The notes under the pieces: model-generated
Database searches by the model: none
What the model saw: only the letters and a program-made list of their open reading frames with translations
Told to the model about the DNA's origin: nothing
NCBI GenBank assembly: GCA_951230915.1
Contig: OX579635.1
Coordinates: 44,082,001 to 44,146,000, forward strand
Length of the DNA stretch: 64,000 nt
From: Antitrichia curtipendula
Taxonomy: Eukaryota; Streptophyta; Bryopsida; Hypnales; Leucodontaceae
Direction: 5' to 3'
Shown here: in pieces, positions 11,627-24,131 of the stretch
Layout of the letters: each line of letters starts with the position of its first letter
Position numbering within the stretch: the stretch's first letter is position 1
Position numbers and translations under genes: made by a program

Positions 11627-12475
11627 ATGGCTATTGGGGCAATTGAAGTTGTGAGTTTTGAAAATATATCTGAAGTTGGGCATAGAACTTTGTTAAAAGT
11701 AAAAATCAATTATTGGGGTTCACTCATGCCTAGGGAAATAAGAGGGTATGCCAGAGATACAATTAGGCATGGTAGACCAGATAGTATTGAAAGGAATTAT
11801 AAGGGAAAAATGTGTGGTTGTATTTAACAATATTGGGTTTGAAAGCCTATTTGGTAGCACAAATCTACATGGGTTTGAAGAAACAATCCAACGTGAAGAC
11901 ATATTAGAGTGTAGAAGGTTCATTCTTCCATTGCCCTAGAATTTCAAGAATTTTCTCATGTAATTATGTAATAGGTTTTAAGCTATAACAAGATGTCTCT
12001 ATGTCACCAATCCAATTTCATATGTTAGGGAGAAAGATTTGCCGAGCTATGACAAAATGGAGCAAGTGCACGGGTTGGTAAATGACATTATTTAGAGATA
12101 GTTTCAAGCGCCAATGGAATTTGAAAAAATACCCTACTATAGATGAAATGATGATTTGGTGTAATGGATTATATTGTTTATCAGGCAACACATGCCTAAG
12201 AAGCCCCCAAAATGGAACATCAAAGTACGGTGCTTAATAGACTCTTCGTCAAAGTTTGATTTCAACTTTGATATCTATTGTGGAGTAGTCAATGACGTTG
12301 GGGGAGATGTTAGTTGCCACATTTTGTGTACTCTAGCTAGGTGAATTGATCAAGTCAATGGACCTAGGTTTGGATGAACCCCATTGCATTGTCTTCCTAC
12401 ATGATGAGTGCTTTGGTTGTAACACCTTGACCAAGGAGTTTGGAGTTTGCCAGGACCGATGATTCTTCACCTTCA
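11627..12475 (+). pseudogene. Decayed piggyBac-type transposase fragment
   Basis: At 12192-12350 the frame starts MPKKPPKWNIKV and continues LIDSSSKFDFNFDIYCG. This is the conserved block of piggyBac-derived DDE transposases, which usually reads close to MPKKPxKWGIK...ADSxTGY...FxIYTG. Just upstream, shifted frames give IDEMMI and INGLYCL-like pieces. Downstream, in a new frame, comes a leucine-rich piece with EPHCIVFLHDECFG, where the catalytic Asp block (FDNFF) would be expected but is degraded. Frames at 11627-11939 (around GHRTLLKVKINYWG) may be the N-terminal part. Several frameshifts and stops break it, and a MITE at 12489 interrupts what follows. It cannot encode an active enzyme. Recognition of the family rests on the central block. 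Confidence 0.7.
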
Positions 12476-12488
12476 CGGCTTCACCCAA

Positions 12489-12802
12489 CCTACATTAGAT
12501 GGGATTCCGGGGGGCTGGAGGGCCGTTTCAGCGTCGTTCCCAGCCCCGTTCCCCGGGACCCCCATCGAATGCGCCAGCATTTTTTTTTTTTTTTCAAAAA
12601 AAAATTAAAAATTAAAAAAATTTAAGACCTTAAAATGAAAAACAAAGTCAATTTTTTTTTTTTTTCTTTCAAAAACTCTGACCTGGCAGTCGCTTGGCCA
12701 GGTCAGCACAGGCGAGGAACGGAAGGTATTGGCGGATTTCGACTGGGTTTCGGCTGGAGAACTCACAGCCCTCCCCGATGGCTGAATCCCATCTAATGTG
12801 GG
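12489..12802. mobile_element. MITE with ACATTAGATGGGATTC ends and poly(A/T) core
   Basis: The left end reads CCTACATTAGATGGGATTC and the right end is its complement with one mismatch. Inward come GC-rich blocks (GGGGGGCTGGAGGG / CCCTCCCC), then T and A runs and a GGCCAGGTCAGC / GACCTGGC pairing. It sits immediately after the last recognisable piggyBac segment. Confidence 0.78.
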
Positions 12803-13059
12803 CAACAGCTATGAAGAGTAGTCTTCAATCCAAACGTTGTAGTTCTTTATTTTTCCCCTACATTCAATTTTAGCACATTTAGAGGAAGAATTTTTTTCCA
12901 AGAAGAACATGTAGTAAGTAATGACTCCATAGTTCACTTTTTGAACAAATGCATTATTAAACAAGTTGAAGCAAAGAGAAATTTTGCCTTTGCATGTGAT
13001 GTTCTATAGATACTTGTGTCTAATTATTTCATTTTGGGTATGTTCTAGATCTTAAATTC

Positions 13060-13265
13060 ATTCAAAACTTTTGGAAGATGTACCTAATTTAGAGTGGAGT
13101 GACAATTCAAGGTGGCACCACCCTTTCAAAAGATTCTCTATGGATGTATACCTTCCACAATGGAAGCTACCGAGTTTTGGAGGGGCCAAGGCAAAAATTC
13201 TTTTTGTCACCTTTGATTGTCTTGATCTTGCAAACTCTTCTAAATTTGGTGCTAAAATTTGGTGA
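13060..13265 (+). pseudogene. Possible further fragment of the interrupted transposon ORF
   Basis: An open frame (around LEWSDNSRWHHPFKRFSMD) has a more protein-like composition than the surrounding DNA and the same strand as the piggyBac fragment upstream. It could be its C-terminal part. I do not recognise a domain. Confidence 0.25.
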
Positions 13266-14580
13266 GTAATAACTAATGCAATTAACTTTAGGATCTTATG
13301 GTTGAAAATATTTGAAAAGTAGTCAAATTTTCCTCAAAACACTATTTCCACCCTTACCTCTAATTTCACTAGTTTCATTACTTCCACTCCAAAAATCTTA
13401 ATTTAAGGGTTAAACAACCCCCCTTGACCAAGGAATCACCAAAATGCTATGATTATTTTACCAATATGTGCTTTCTTTGTTTGTATAGTGAATAGTCAAG
13501 TCATCCATTGGCCACTTTTCAACCTCAACGTCCTTTAAGGATTAACAAACTATAAACAATTAACAAAATCAATAGATTAGCATATGTAAAACTCTCAAAA
13601 ATAACTATGGCAACTATCCTACAATGACAACCCTAAAATGTTGCAGAGAACAAAAATGTCTAGTGAATGAGTTTCAAAGAAGCTATAGAATCAAATAATG
13701 GATCCATTCATCTAGACATCACATTGGTGAGGGGGCAACATCCTTCTATGGGTAAAGTATTTTTTGTACATAAAATATGTCTTTGAAGTTATCCCCCTTT
13801 TTTTTCTTCAAACATGATAATTTTTGGTTTACTTGAGTTGAATAGTTGATCCACTTCATTCATAATATAATTTACTAGAGTAGTTGGGGTTCTTTCTGCA
13901 TCCTTGAAAAGAGGACTTCTATAATTAAACAAAATTATAATGTATATTGGTCAATCTGTAGGAAATTAAAAGTAATTGGGATTTTTTTGTATCCTTGAAA
14001 AGAGAACTACAACAATTAACCCTTAAATGACAAGTTGGTCACTGTGGAAATCATTTGTTTTGGTACCATATGAATTGTTGGTTCAAAACAATGCAAGAGT
14101 ACTCACTGGAAGTCAAACTACTGTAAAAGATCTTTCCTTTTCACACAAAATTTGGAAGATGAATAGTTACATTTTTGTCATGCATGGAGAGATTCTTTGT
14201 CATTCATCGGTTGGAAATCGTCCTCAGCATCGTTTATGGATTAAACAAAATTACAATATATATTGGTTTACATGAAGTTGCAAATAAAGCCTGCTATGTT
14301 TATTAAAAACTACAACTAAATCTCAAAGAATCCAAGGAAAGATACTACTATAGATGACTAACAAAAAAATGATTTAAAAAAATATTGAATTTATTTGGAA
14401 ATCAATGACTCTAAGAGCCAAAATCAAGAAAAGTTAAAGTCAAGTACTTTTGAAATTTTAATATTTTTGAGTCAAATATCAATCCATCATTTCACCATCT
14501 ATCATCACATGAGTTCATAATGGCAAAATAGTGGAGGTGCTTCATTGACATTTAATGAGAACTAAGGGTGGAAACAGGTC
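13266..14580. other. AT-rich intergenic DNA
   Basis: No gene seen. Repeated phrases such as 'TCCTTGAAAAGAG' (near 13902 and 13993) and 'ATAATGTATATTGGT' / 'ACAATATATATTGGT' (near 13935 and 14252) suggest old duplicated repeat pieces. Confidence 0.45.
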
Positions 14581-14589
14581 TTTCTTGGA

Positions 14590-15130
14590 GTCAAATCCAT
14601 TGTCCTTCATCAAGCCTTAAAGGATATGGGATAATTTGAAGGTAAGAACTCAACTACTAATAGTAAAAACATAATAATTATATTCAAAGTAGAACATCAT
14701 ACCTCATTTAAGCTTAGTAAAATCATTTTTTTCAAAAAACTTCACATTAAGAAAATATAATAAATCAAATTGAATTTTAGCTCGAAAATCCATTTGTGGA
14801 TTTTAATCTCTTGAACCAAAAGTTATGGAAAAAATTCAAAGAGGGGGTGAAAGAGACATTTTCTCACATTTTCAAACCTCCTCTTTGAGCATTGTCTTGA
14901 ACTTTTGATTGGACGCTCAAAATCACAAAAAGACATATGGAATTCAAGTCAACTTGATTTTCTACATTTACTTTGGTTGAAGTTTATTAAAAAAACTATT
15001 TTACTATGCCTAAATGAGGTCTGAAATATTGCTTTGAAATATTGCTTTGAACTTAACCTCTACTTTTGACTTGACTATGAGTGGTTGTGCTCTTACAAAA
15101 TCTTAATTTACATATCCCCACATAGGTTGC
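14590..15130. repeat. AT-rich foldback element, related copy
   Basis: CCTCATTTAAGCTTAGTAAAAT near 14703 is mirrored by TTTTACTATGCCTAAATGAGG near 15000. The arms face each other around a centre near 14.85 kb. The flanking phrases ATATGGGATAATTTGAAG and TGAGTGGTTGTGCTC match the 9.1-9.6 kb copy. Confidence 0.7.
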
Positions 15131-16576
15131 AAGAGCTTGCCTTTACATGTTACTAAGAACATTAGGTGGCTTGTGAAGCTATGTTAGTGACACATGCTCA
15201 TGGTCAAAAGCTGAATTTCATGTAAACTAATTTTTCAATAACTAAAATCATTATAAATTTGAAAATGGATGTCAGATTGCATTCTCCCACTTTTATTAAT
15301 TATTCACCCATGTTCTACTGGACCTGCTGTTTGCCTACAGTACTTTCTTTTAAGAAATCAATTAGTAGTCATATGATGTTATGTTAAACATCTTCTTTCA
15401 AATCAAAACCACTCTCCATGTGTAATTGGTCAAATCAATGTCCATAACACTACTACCATACGCCTCCCAAGTCCCAACTAAGAGGCCTATCCTATTCAGG
15501 ACAGATTTGACAAAGAATCCACACAAAGCCTCACAATGCCTCAGAATGATCACTGCAAGGAGTTTGAGAGTACGTCCAGAGGAATGTGAGTGTGAAGTAT
15601 TACCAAGGTCTTTTGGTACTACCCTATGAGATGCCAACCCATTTCCAACCACTCAAGGAATTGAGCCTATCTGTCGGATGAGTGTGTTGAGGGAAATATT
15701 TTTCCCATGTAGGCAAATTGAAATGAGGAGGATTTGAATTTCTTTTACATCTCTTTTGTCAAAAATGAAATTAATATAAGTTTTTTTGTCAAGATTCTGT
15801 AAAACCTATTCTTGTCATGTAGGATATTGTATTTTCAACCATAGGTTGGTCAAATAATTGACAGTAATCCATTCCTGCAAGTGGTAAACATGGCATCAAT
15901 ATGTGCTTTCCTTCTGCACACCAGACCATGCCACATAAGGGCAGTTACACATGCTGGGTATGGACAGAAATACAGCAGCCTATACTGTGGAAATGGGGCA
16001 GGGGCGGCTGGAAATGGGCTGCTCTGTATGTAGTGGAAACGTATGGCTGGAGTATTGAGGTACCAATCCACCAAACTCCTGAAACATTTTGTGAAAAACT
16101 CAGTTTAAATCCTCAGAATATCCAGATTCGGAAAACATCCTTGCAAAGCAGCAGGGGAAAGAAAAATCACCATTAACCTATCGACATGGAGAACCGGAAC
16201 AAAGTCTGGAATGGAAGGATAGCAGACATTATTCAAATGATTGAATTTGTATTTCAGGGTGAATGATTGAGGCTTATTACCCGTGGTATAGACAATATTA
16301 TCCCATGGTTAGTGGGAGTACCTCAGGACTGTCAAGACTGTATAACTAAATATGGCACAAGTTGAGATTAGAAAAAAAGGGACTTCTAAGCGTTCCTAGA
16401 AACCTGTCAAATGGTGCTACCTACAAATAGGGCAGTTGTAAAATTAACCTAGCCCGACGATTATCAAGTAATAGCTGTACACCTACATCTCGTCGCGATA
16501 ATGTTCACATGAATCGTATAGGTACAAAGTATGATGGACCAAGACCAACGATAGGTGAGGATAGGTTTAATGTGGG
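15131..16576. other. 3' flank of the RBR gene
   Basis: Composition becomes gene-like from about 15.4 kb. This is downstream of the RBR stop on the minus strand and probably includes its 3' UTR. Short open frames on both strands at 15.4-16.2 kb lack exon context and were not called. Confidence 0.4.
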
Positions 16577-19500
16577 TTATCTATCAGACCGTGATCGCTT
16601 TGATGGAGACCATGATCTGGGAATAGTGGAATCTGCTTTCGGCCTTATTGAGTGCGAGTTCCCATTCCCATTGAGAATGCTTAAGGTGTTGGCAACCAAT
16701 GAATCACTCACCACGGCTGCCGCTCCAAAATCCAACCTCCCCAACCGCCTGATTAACAATAAAACCATGTAAGTGAAATTCATGTAATTGAAAACCATGC
16801 AGTACCACGGCAACCATGGAGGAAGAAACCTTCATATGATTGCCACACAGAACTGTGAAGTTAAACACACCTGTTGTTCAACCGATTATTAATATCTGTC
16901 AGATCTTTCGATGGGCTTTGGTAAGCTTGGGTACTTTCTCCAACACATGCATAAAGACTCCGAGTGTGTGGAGACATGATTGAATCGACCTGCGAGCATA
17001 AAGATGAATCAGAAACGAGTTGCAATCACCTAGAAAACAGCTACCAGGAATTTCAAGGACTCTGTTCTTCAGTCACGTTCCATAAATTGGACTGGGATAC
17101 AGGTAAGTACCTTATTCGATGGAAGTGGAGAAACATAAACATTATGTTTTGCAGACACCTTCTTCGGAGACATATCAGGAAGAGCAGGGAAGGTAGACGG
17201 ACTAGGTGAAGCAGGCGCCTGTGCTGCACGCCACAAAATTTCCAAATGATAAATTCATTGACAATTAGATTCTGGCCGCATGACTTAAGAGAGACTTGCC
17301 AAATTGAGAGTCACATATTGTAACTGAATTACACACTAGCGAGCCAGGCTGCAATACAGACGAAGCTATGCTTCGTCAAACCTGCCACACCTACCTTGAC
17401 TACTGCAGACTGGGCTTGTTGCAGTTGGTTTAATGGGATAAAGGATCACTCAACAGGCTTCAGACCAGGTCTTCCAGGTAAAATTCAGGTCTCAAGAGAG
17501 CCCTGCACTTAAAACCCTAGAATGTCAGATAAGGTTCTTGTGATGAGGATAGTAACACCACTAGAGGGTATTCACTTTGCAAGAAGCAGAGGAATGGTTT
17601 GAGAGACTGGTCGTACTCATGCATCAGGCCACGGACAAAGTCGAAAAGAACTACCGTATTGCCTCTAAGGTGGAAAAACACTAGGTGCCTCCATGAACTT
17701 GAAATCTCACCTTGCAATCCGTGAGTGAGGGAAGAAATTGTAATACAAGAAGAGGAAAACACAATATAGAAGACATTTCCAGTTTCTTCTATTGAAGACA
17801 TGATAACCAATTCAGAAAGCAAAAAATGAACAAACTATTCACAATTTGCAAACAAATTGTGAAGTGAAAGAATTAACAGGGATTAGCATCACACCTTCAA
17901 GCAGGTTTCTCTCTTCAGGAACAGCAATATTTTTTGGAGCCGAAGGACCAGCGTTTGAACCCAAGTGCAGCAAGAAGGACTTCGTTGAAGGAACAAAGAC
18001 TTCATTATAAAACTTGATGATATCCCCTGTCCTTGCTTGTCCTACTTTCTGCGGAATATTGCCATGTACAATCAGCATGACAGTAGCATAATTGGTAGCT
18101 CGTAACCTCCACACACACAAGCAACCCTATACAACCAAGGTAGCAGAATAACCATCAGGTTCACGACATACAGATCTCAAATACTTACCCCAACATTTTT
18201 GTTAACGGCTGCATCCAGGAGGACGTTGCGGAACACATAAGGCTTGCACTGTGGTTGTTTCCTGTAATGGTAAATGATATCTCGGAAAGCAACATTAACT
18301 TTGCTGACCTGGAAGCTCAACAATACAACAATTCTTATCAGTGCCAATACATACTAGATTCTCATGACATAAAGGCAAGCAATTAATGGGTCTCTAAATA
18401 GACACGACAGGACAAAATTGCAAGTATCCAGCAAGCGGATCTCGCTAAGAAAAAAATAAACACTGGCAACAAATTGACGTACCTTGCAGATGCCGTAGAG
18501 ACAGCAGAGAATGACTTGGTCAATATGCCGGTTGAAAAAAAGACTTGTTTCATGGTTCAGAGCATGATTCAAGGCGTGGAGCACATGATCAGCAACCTGT
18601 TGAGATTGTTGTAGACGGCCACACAGGAACTGTATCCGAACAGCAGCCAGTTTCGACACCTGGTCATACAATACAAGAATACGGTGAGGGACTCGTTCTA
18701 GTTCATAAAACATCACTCATTCAACAATTGTCAGGCCAACATTCCATCAATTGACGCCATTCCAAGATATGACTGTGAGCTCAACAGTCCTTTCAGGAAC
18801 GGTATAAATCCTAACCACAATGCTAACAAGGGTCACCAATACTAGGAGGAACAAAGACGAACATCTTAGGGCAAGGACAAAAATAAGTGAGCCTAACCAA
18901 ACATGCTCATCACCACCAAATGTCATTGACACCGTCTCTCAGGTGGTAATTTCTTTCCTGTACACCAGGATGCAGTTACCATCGTGCCCTTTGTTCCACT
19001 GCATTACTTCCCAAAATCTACAACATATCTAGAATTGTATCACATTGCGTTTCACGCATGCTCACTCACGGTAAGAACAAAAGCTGTCCTGACCTGAGCA
19101 TGGCTTCCAATAGTTGGACAACTGAAACGATACCAACAAGAACTAGTTTGCAGGAATAACACCCGGATCGACATGAATACCTTCTGAAAATAAACCTTGA
19201 TGGAAGTATCTGCACAAGTTTCGCCTCCAGCGTGAGGGTTTGGCCTTTGCGGACTGCAGAGAAAGAGGCATTCTAAGTGATAGATTGAACCACAACATGG
19301 CGTAGACCTTAATTACAAGCTGATCATAGTAAAAATGATGTTAAAACCTATAAACTTCACCCCTTGGTACCTAAACTAAAAGTGAAAAGCTTCCTTAAAA
19401 CCTTGATATCTAATAATAGAAACTTTCGAAGGACATCTACGACATCCAGTGATGTAGAGCAAACTTTCTTCTTTCCATAGTAATACTATATTTTCCCTTC

Positions 19501-22500
19501 CTAGACGCTCCAAGTAATTCATTGGAAATCTTAAAGATATGCAAGACGATGATTTGGTCCAAATATGCACTCAGCAAAATGTTGAATAAAAAATACCGAA
19601 TGAAGCCTCATCAAAATGAAGTGTAATCGCAGGGAGAGAAATGAAATGAAAGAAAATTACAGACTGAAGTTGATCCAGACGAACACACATACCTTGCAAA
19701 GGCAGATAACAGCGGTGGCATCAGACGACTCTTCTGAGGAGAATTAAATGCAGAAAATGCGGAAGGGCCTCTCACTGGTGACATGAAACTAGTATTCCCA
19801 GCTTGCTCGGCACTAGCAGCTGTTGCACTTCCATTGGTTGTCACAGGTATGACTGATCCATGCTGAGGTGGTGAGAGTGCAGCCCCTCCCACTTCCCCTG
19901 AAAGTCAGCGATGTGAAGGGGATCAGAACGAGAAGACTATCAAAAATTTACGAAAGGTAATGAAAGAGAACAACAATACGCCCCAAAAAACAAAGGCCCT
20001 CACCAGCTGGATCATCCGCTTGGGAACCTCCAACAGGAACATCCACTGAAGCTGGTGGAGGATGATACTGTAACTTAAGGGTATCTAGAGATGGCATGGG
20101 ATCTGCCATCATGTTCAACCTATTAATTTCCGACGCAAGATTTGGTTTTGCAATTATTAGAGAGTCGTACATAGAAGAGCCCTTCTCCCAGGTCATGCTT
20201 TCCAAAAGTCTTTCTTCTATGGAATTTAGATGCCGTTTCAGCTCACGCGGAAGAGTCTCCTCATGACGAACAAAGCTTTCAATAACTTTACTTAAATCAA
20301 AAGCAGTTATCCCTGTTGGCTCCAACACCGCAGGAAAGGTCATAGTCACAGTTTTGTGAGTAGCAAGAACTAACTCCGCTGAGCATGCAAGCATGCAGCG
20401 ATGGAACCGCTCGTTAGGGAGAAAAACAAGGTGGTTGGTGCGTAATCGATGAGATTCAGCCTTACAAATGGCCCCAAGGACTTTATAATACAGCTTCAAG
20501 GATTCTAATCTGCGCTGATCAGCCCATAATTTGTCCATAGTCCCTGTTTCCCTAGCTCCTCGCCAATTCCTGGCCTGAAAAATAGCCCCGAGTATTACAT
20601 CCGCCCTATTCTTCACATCGGATGCAACGTTACGATCACAGGATTGGAAGTACCGCTGCAATCCAGGTGAAGGTTCTGTTGACAGAGGTGCTATGACTGT
20701 GCGGAGCCATTTAGCAGTCGTCATTGTGATGCTAATAGGCGTAGGAGGGGGTTTGCAGCTGTTAGCAGCCGGCTGACTGCTAGGTTGACTGTCCATATTC
20801 GCAGGTGATGAGCAGGGAGAGTTGCATGGTGACGAAGGGGATGCACCTGAGGATACTGCAGGGCCCTGTCCTGGTGAAGTTATGGAATCGTGCTTTCTCT
20901 GCCAAAAATATACGATCGTGAATCTTTTTATCAAAAGCAATATCATACCTACAGTAACATACTGAGACAGTAATGTACATAGAAACAAAATTTAAGCCCG
21001 AATAGAATACATCAGAGGAATCAGAGACTGAGAAGAAGGTATTGTAAGAACAATTTAAAATTAAGCAGTTTCATCTCCTAGCAGGCAATTAGGTATCTCA
21101 ATCCACTATACTTCTGACTATATGACAAAGGTCACATAGATTTTCATTACATAGAAACAAAATAATGAGAAAATTATACATAAATGAATCTATATGAACC
21201 TTGCGTCATTGACTTGGGATAGAGAAAATACCTTCACTCCAGAAACACTTGCCGCACTACCACTCGAGACAGCTCCTATTAAACTATCTTCACCATTAAT
21301 GAACATTCGCTCGTCCAATTCTCCTCGAGTACAGTACCATTCGTTATAGTCTTTCTCCAAGATGAGAAGATTTGAAGATATTTGCTCATCCTTCATTAAA
21401 CCCTCAAAGTACGCTATGCCATCTGCAAAAGTCTGAATAGTCATAAATTTGTAGAACCCTTGGCATGTATGTGCTCCACGTTGGCACGTCCAACCGGCAC
21501 TAGAAAGAAGTACAAAGAAATATTGCAGATCGAGCATACGAATGAAAGAGAGAATCATACGCACCTAGAATGATCTCGGAAATTTGAGGGAAGTTACCAG
21601 AACTGATCTCAGACGGGGGGGGTTTCATGAGATCTTCGATCATTTTATTGAGTTTCAGAACCATGCCATAAACATCCTCCTCTGAGGCATTGTACATGTA
21701 GCAGAGTGATCCAACCAGATTCACCCCTTCCGGACTCCTTTTGGCTGTTTCATGGACGCATAAGAATCGTCATATTGAAGTGACCTGAACCAATAAACTG
21801 GGCACATCCTTACATAGCAGCAAAAAATCACTTTGACAACCAGTAGAAAAGTTAGGTACCATACCAAACTTCAATTTGTCGTCGAAAGAAAACCTTCTCC
21901 AGGTGAGTGGTGTGTGTATGATCAAGACTATCTGCAACGGCGATGTGATGATTGGCATTAATATATTAAGTAGTGAATGGTAAGTATGGTGAGTAAGGAT
22001 GGTAAGTGATGAATATTGATGTTTTAGTTGTGCAACGTATCAAAGGTTCCGTACAATAACAGCCAAGAGCCCGTTGGTGCAAGTGACGAGGTCAGTGAAG
22101 TGGCTGAGCACGTGCATCCGCAAAGCTAGAAACAACATCCAGCCAAAACGCATGTGGACCGGAGGGGGGGCATCCCCATTGCCTCCTAAACCGGATCCAT
22201 TGGCACTTCCAGTCTGGGACTCAGGGAAAATGAAAAGGTGTTGGTATATCCTTCTGTAATAACTGCACGCATAATACAAGTGTTACACAGCATCAGATTG
22301 GATGAATAAAACAATTGTTGGGTGCGAAAAAAAGGAAGAATCTCTTAAGTATATCCAGAAAAAGCATCCTGCTGAATTAACAATTATCAACCCTCAAGTA
22401 TTCCTCAATTATCGTAAGATCGGTTAGAATGGTCAATTTAATAAGAAAGGTAGATTCCAGGCGCCAATCTGGACATCAGATCTCGGCCAGCCCTAGCTAC

Positions 22501-24117
22501 TAGAGCTCTATGCACTTGAATGTCACAGTATTGGCACACTGAAACACGCCAATGTGTGAAACTTACTTGTAGAGGACCATCAGGTGGACAAAATTGGCTT
22601 GAACTTCTTTCACCTGTTTGCAGGACCAAAACGAGACAACGTGAATAAAGTGACAACGTGAAAACGTGAAAACGTGTATTTGCACCAGCGCAACCTCCAG
22701 TGGCCTCTTGAAGCTACACGAGAAAAGGTGGATAAAATCCTTATCGACTTGTTACCTGAAGTCGTTTCTCCCAGTCTTCTCCATACAGAGACTTCAGCGT
22801 CGAGCCAGCCTTTGCAAGGAACTGAGGAAGTTCCTTGAAAAATTCAACCACACTGCAACCACCAACACATAGCCCTTATAGTGAATTTTCTATGGCAATT
22901 ATTTGATAACTTTCAAGATGAGTTCAAGAAAAAACCCAAAAGATGCACCAGACAGTCGAGTGAACGAGCTTGGAATTTAGAAAAATGAGAGTTTATAAAC
23001 ATATATGGTAAAATCAAATATCAAAATTAGATACAAGCCTGACTGTTCATAGGAAAGAAGATTTTTCTTACCTCAGTTTTGTCTCACGCAAAAGTTGAGA
23101 AAAAGTAAAGCCAGTTACTCCGTTTTCATGTCTATCCCCTCCTACGGACGCTCCAGCACTCAATCTCCTCACAACATAGAGAACACAAGCACTCCATAGA
23201 CGCTCTGTCTCCTCCGGCTAGAAATGCACATAGAAGATCTCCAGCGTCAAACTTCACAATCCATCTCACATAAAAAAATGCGGGTTCGGCGTAGTCGACC
23301 AATAATAACAAAAACCGCAAATGAGGCCAAGCAATGTATCCGAACGATTTTGAGGATCCCAAGATCATTAGATACAAAGTTGGAACCAAGGTCAATGAGT
23401 CGAAAACTTACTGTTCCTGTCCCAATAGTGCCAATATTAGCCTTCAAGAGGCTTTTGCTTGCTCTGAACAACCGTAGTGACTGTTGAGTTGTTTCGTCGT
23501 CCAATTTCAGACCATCCTGCAAGTAGCAACCCCTCACATATTAATAAACACGATCGTTAATAAACAAAACCATCCATTTATCAAACATTTTCCGAACATT
23601 CCTTGGGTAACGCGAAATGAATTCCTTAAGAAACTTCCTTAGTTCTCGTAGTCCCTATTTGAGACCTCTATGAATATGGATCACAGACGCAACCATAATC
23701 TAGCGGCCCTTTCGAATAATATAAGTAGAACTTAGAATACACACATCGAAGGCTATTGCAAGGCTGCACATGCACGTGATAATTTGGTCGCATAGATCAT
23801 ATAGATAGAGAAGACGTCAGAAAGAATCGTACCTCACAGCGACTTCTGAAACGGGATTCCGAGGCCTCCAAGAATTTTTCTGAGTTGCTTTTCGTCTTTG
23901 ATTTGGTATCAGAACCATTTGTGCTCGGCCCTCCTGTCATCCCCTGTCGAGGTTGACTACTTGTATCAATGCCGTCGTCTACATTCTCCAACTTGCATGG
24001 CTGTAAAGGAGACCTTCTCTTGGGTTGCGAGTTTTCAGATTTGAGAGGAGACTGCGCGTCTTTAACCTCTGTACTCAAAGTGTCACCATTCAAATCAATG
24101 CCCCGTCCTTCTGGCAT
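16577..24117 (-). CDS. RBR: Retinoblastoma-related protein, 18 exons, complete
   Basis: Nuclear pocket protein that binds E2F-DP and represses S-phase genes until CDKs phosphorylate it. Exons, 5' to 3': 24117-23833, 23516-23412, 23217-23072, 22852-22756, 22613-22567, 22262-22055, 21931-21865, 21744-21565, 21422-21232, 20898-20004, 19897-19693, 19253-19181, 18659-18483, 18308-18189, 18048-17895, 17223-17111, 16989-16871, 16748-16577. All introns are GT..AG, all phases close, and the total is 1117 residues (plant RBRs are usually about 1000). The N-terminal RB domain is about 100-320 ([29 protein letters not shown]). Pocket A is about 501-705 ([39 protein letters not shown]). Pocket B is about 816-960 ([29 protein letters not shown]). 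The C-terminal tail has [32 protein letters not shown] and [11 protein letters not shown]. Many S/T-P sites occur, among them S23, S36 and S1108. An extended Ser/Pro/Cys linker (about 450-495) precedes pocket A. Confidence 0.96.
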
Positions 24118-24122
24118 TTTGA

Positions 24123-24131
24123 TCAACGCAT
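24123..24131 (-). promoter_or_regulatory. Minimal uORF (Met-Arg-stop) before the RBR start
   Basis: ATG-CGT-TGA ends five bases before the RBR ATG at 24117. If this stretch is in the mature leader, a two-codon uORF this close to the start could reduce translation of RBR. Whether it is transcribed as exon is inferred, not shown. Confidence 0.45.

Noticed and set aside
20780..20988. Minus-strand frames extending RBR exon 10 upstream (hydrophobic stretch near 20900-20988)
   Set aside because: A good acceptor at 20899 starts exon 10 at RKHD and matches RBR family sequence; the hydrophobic part is intron.
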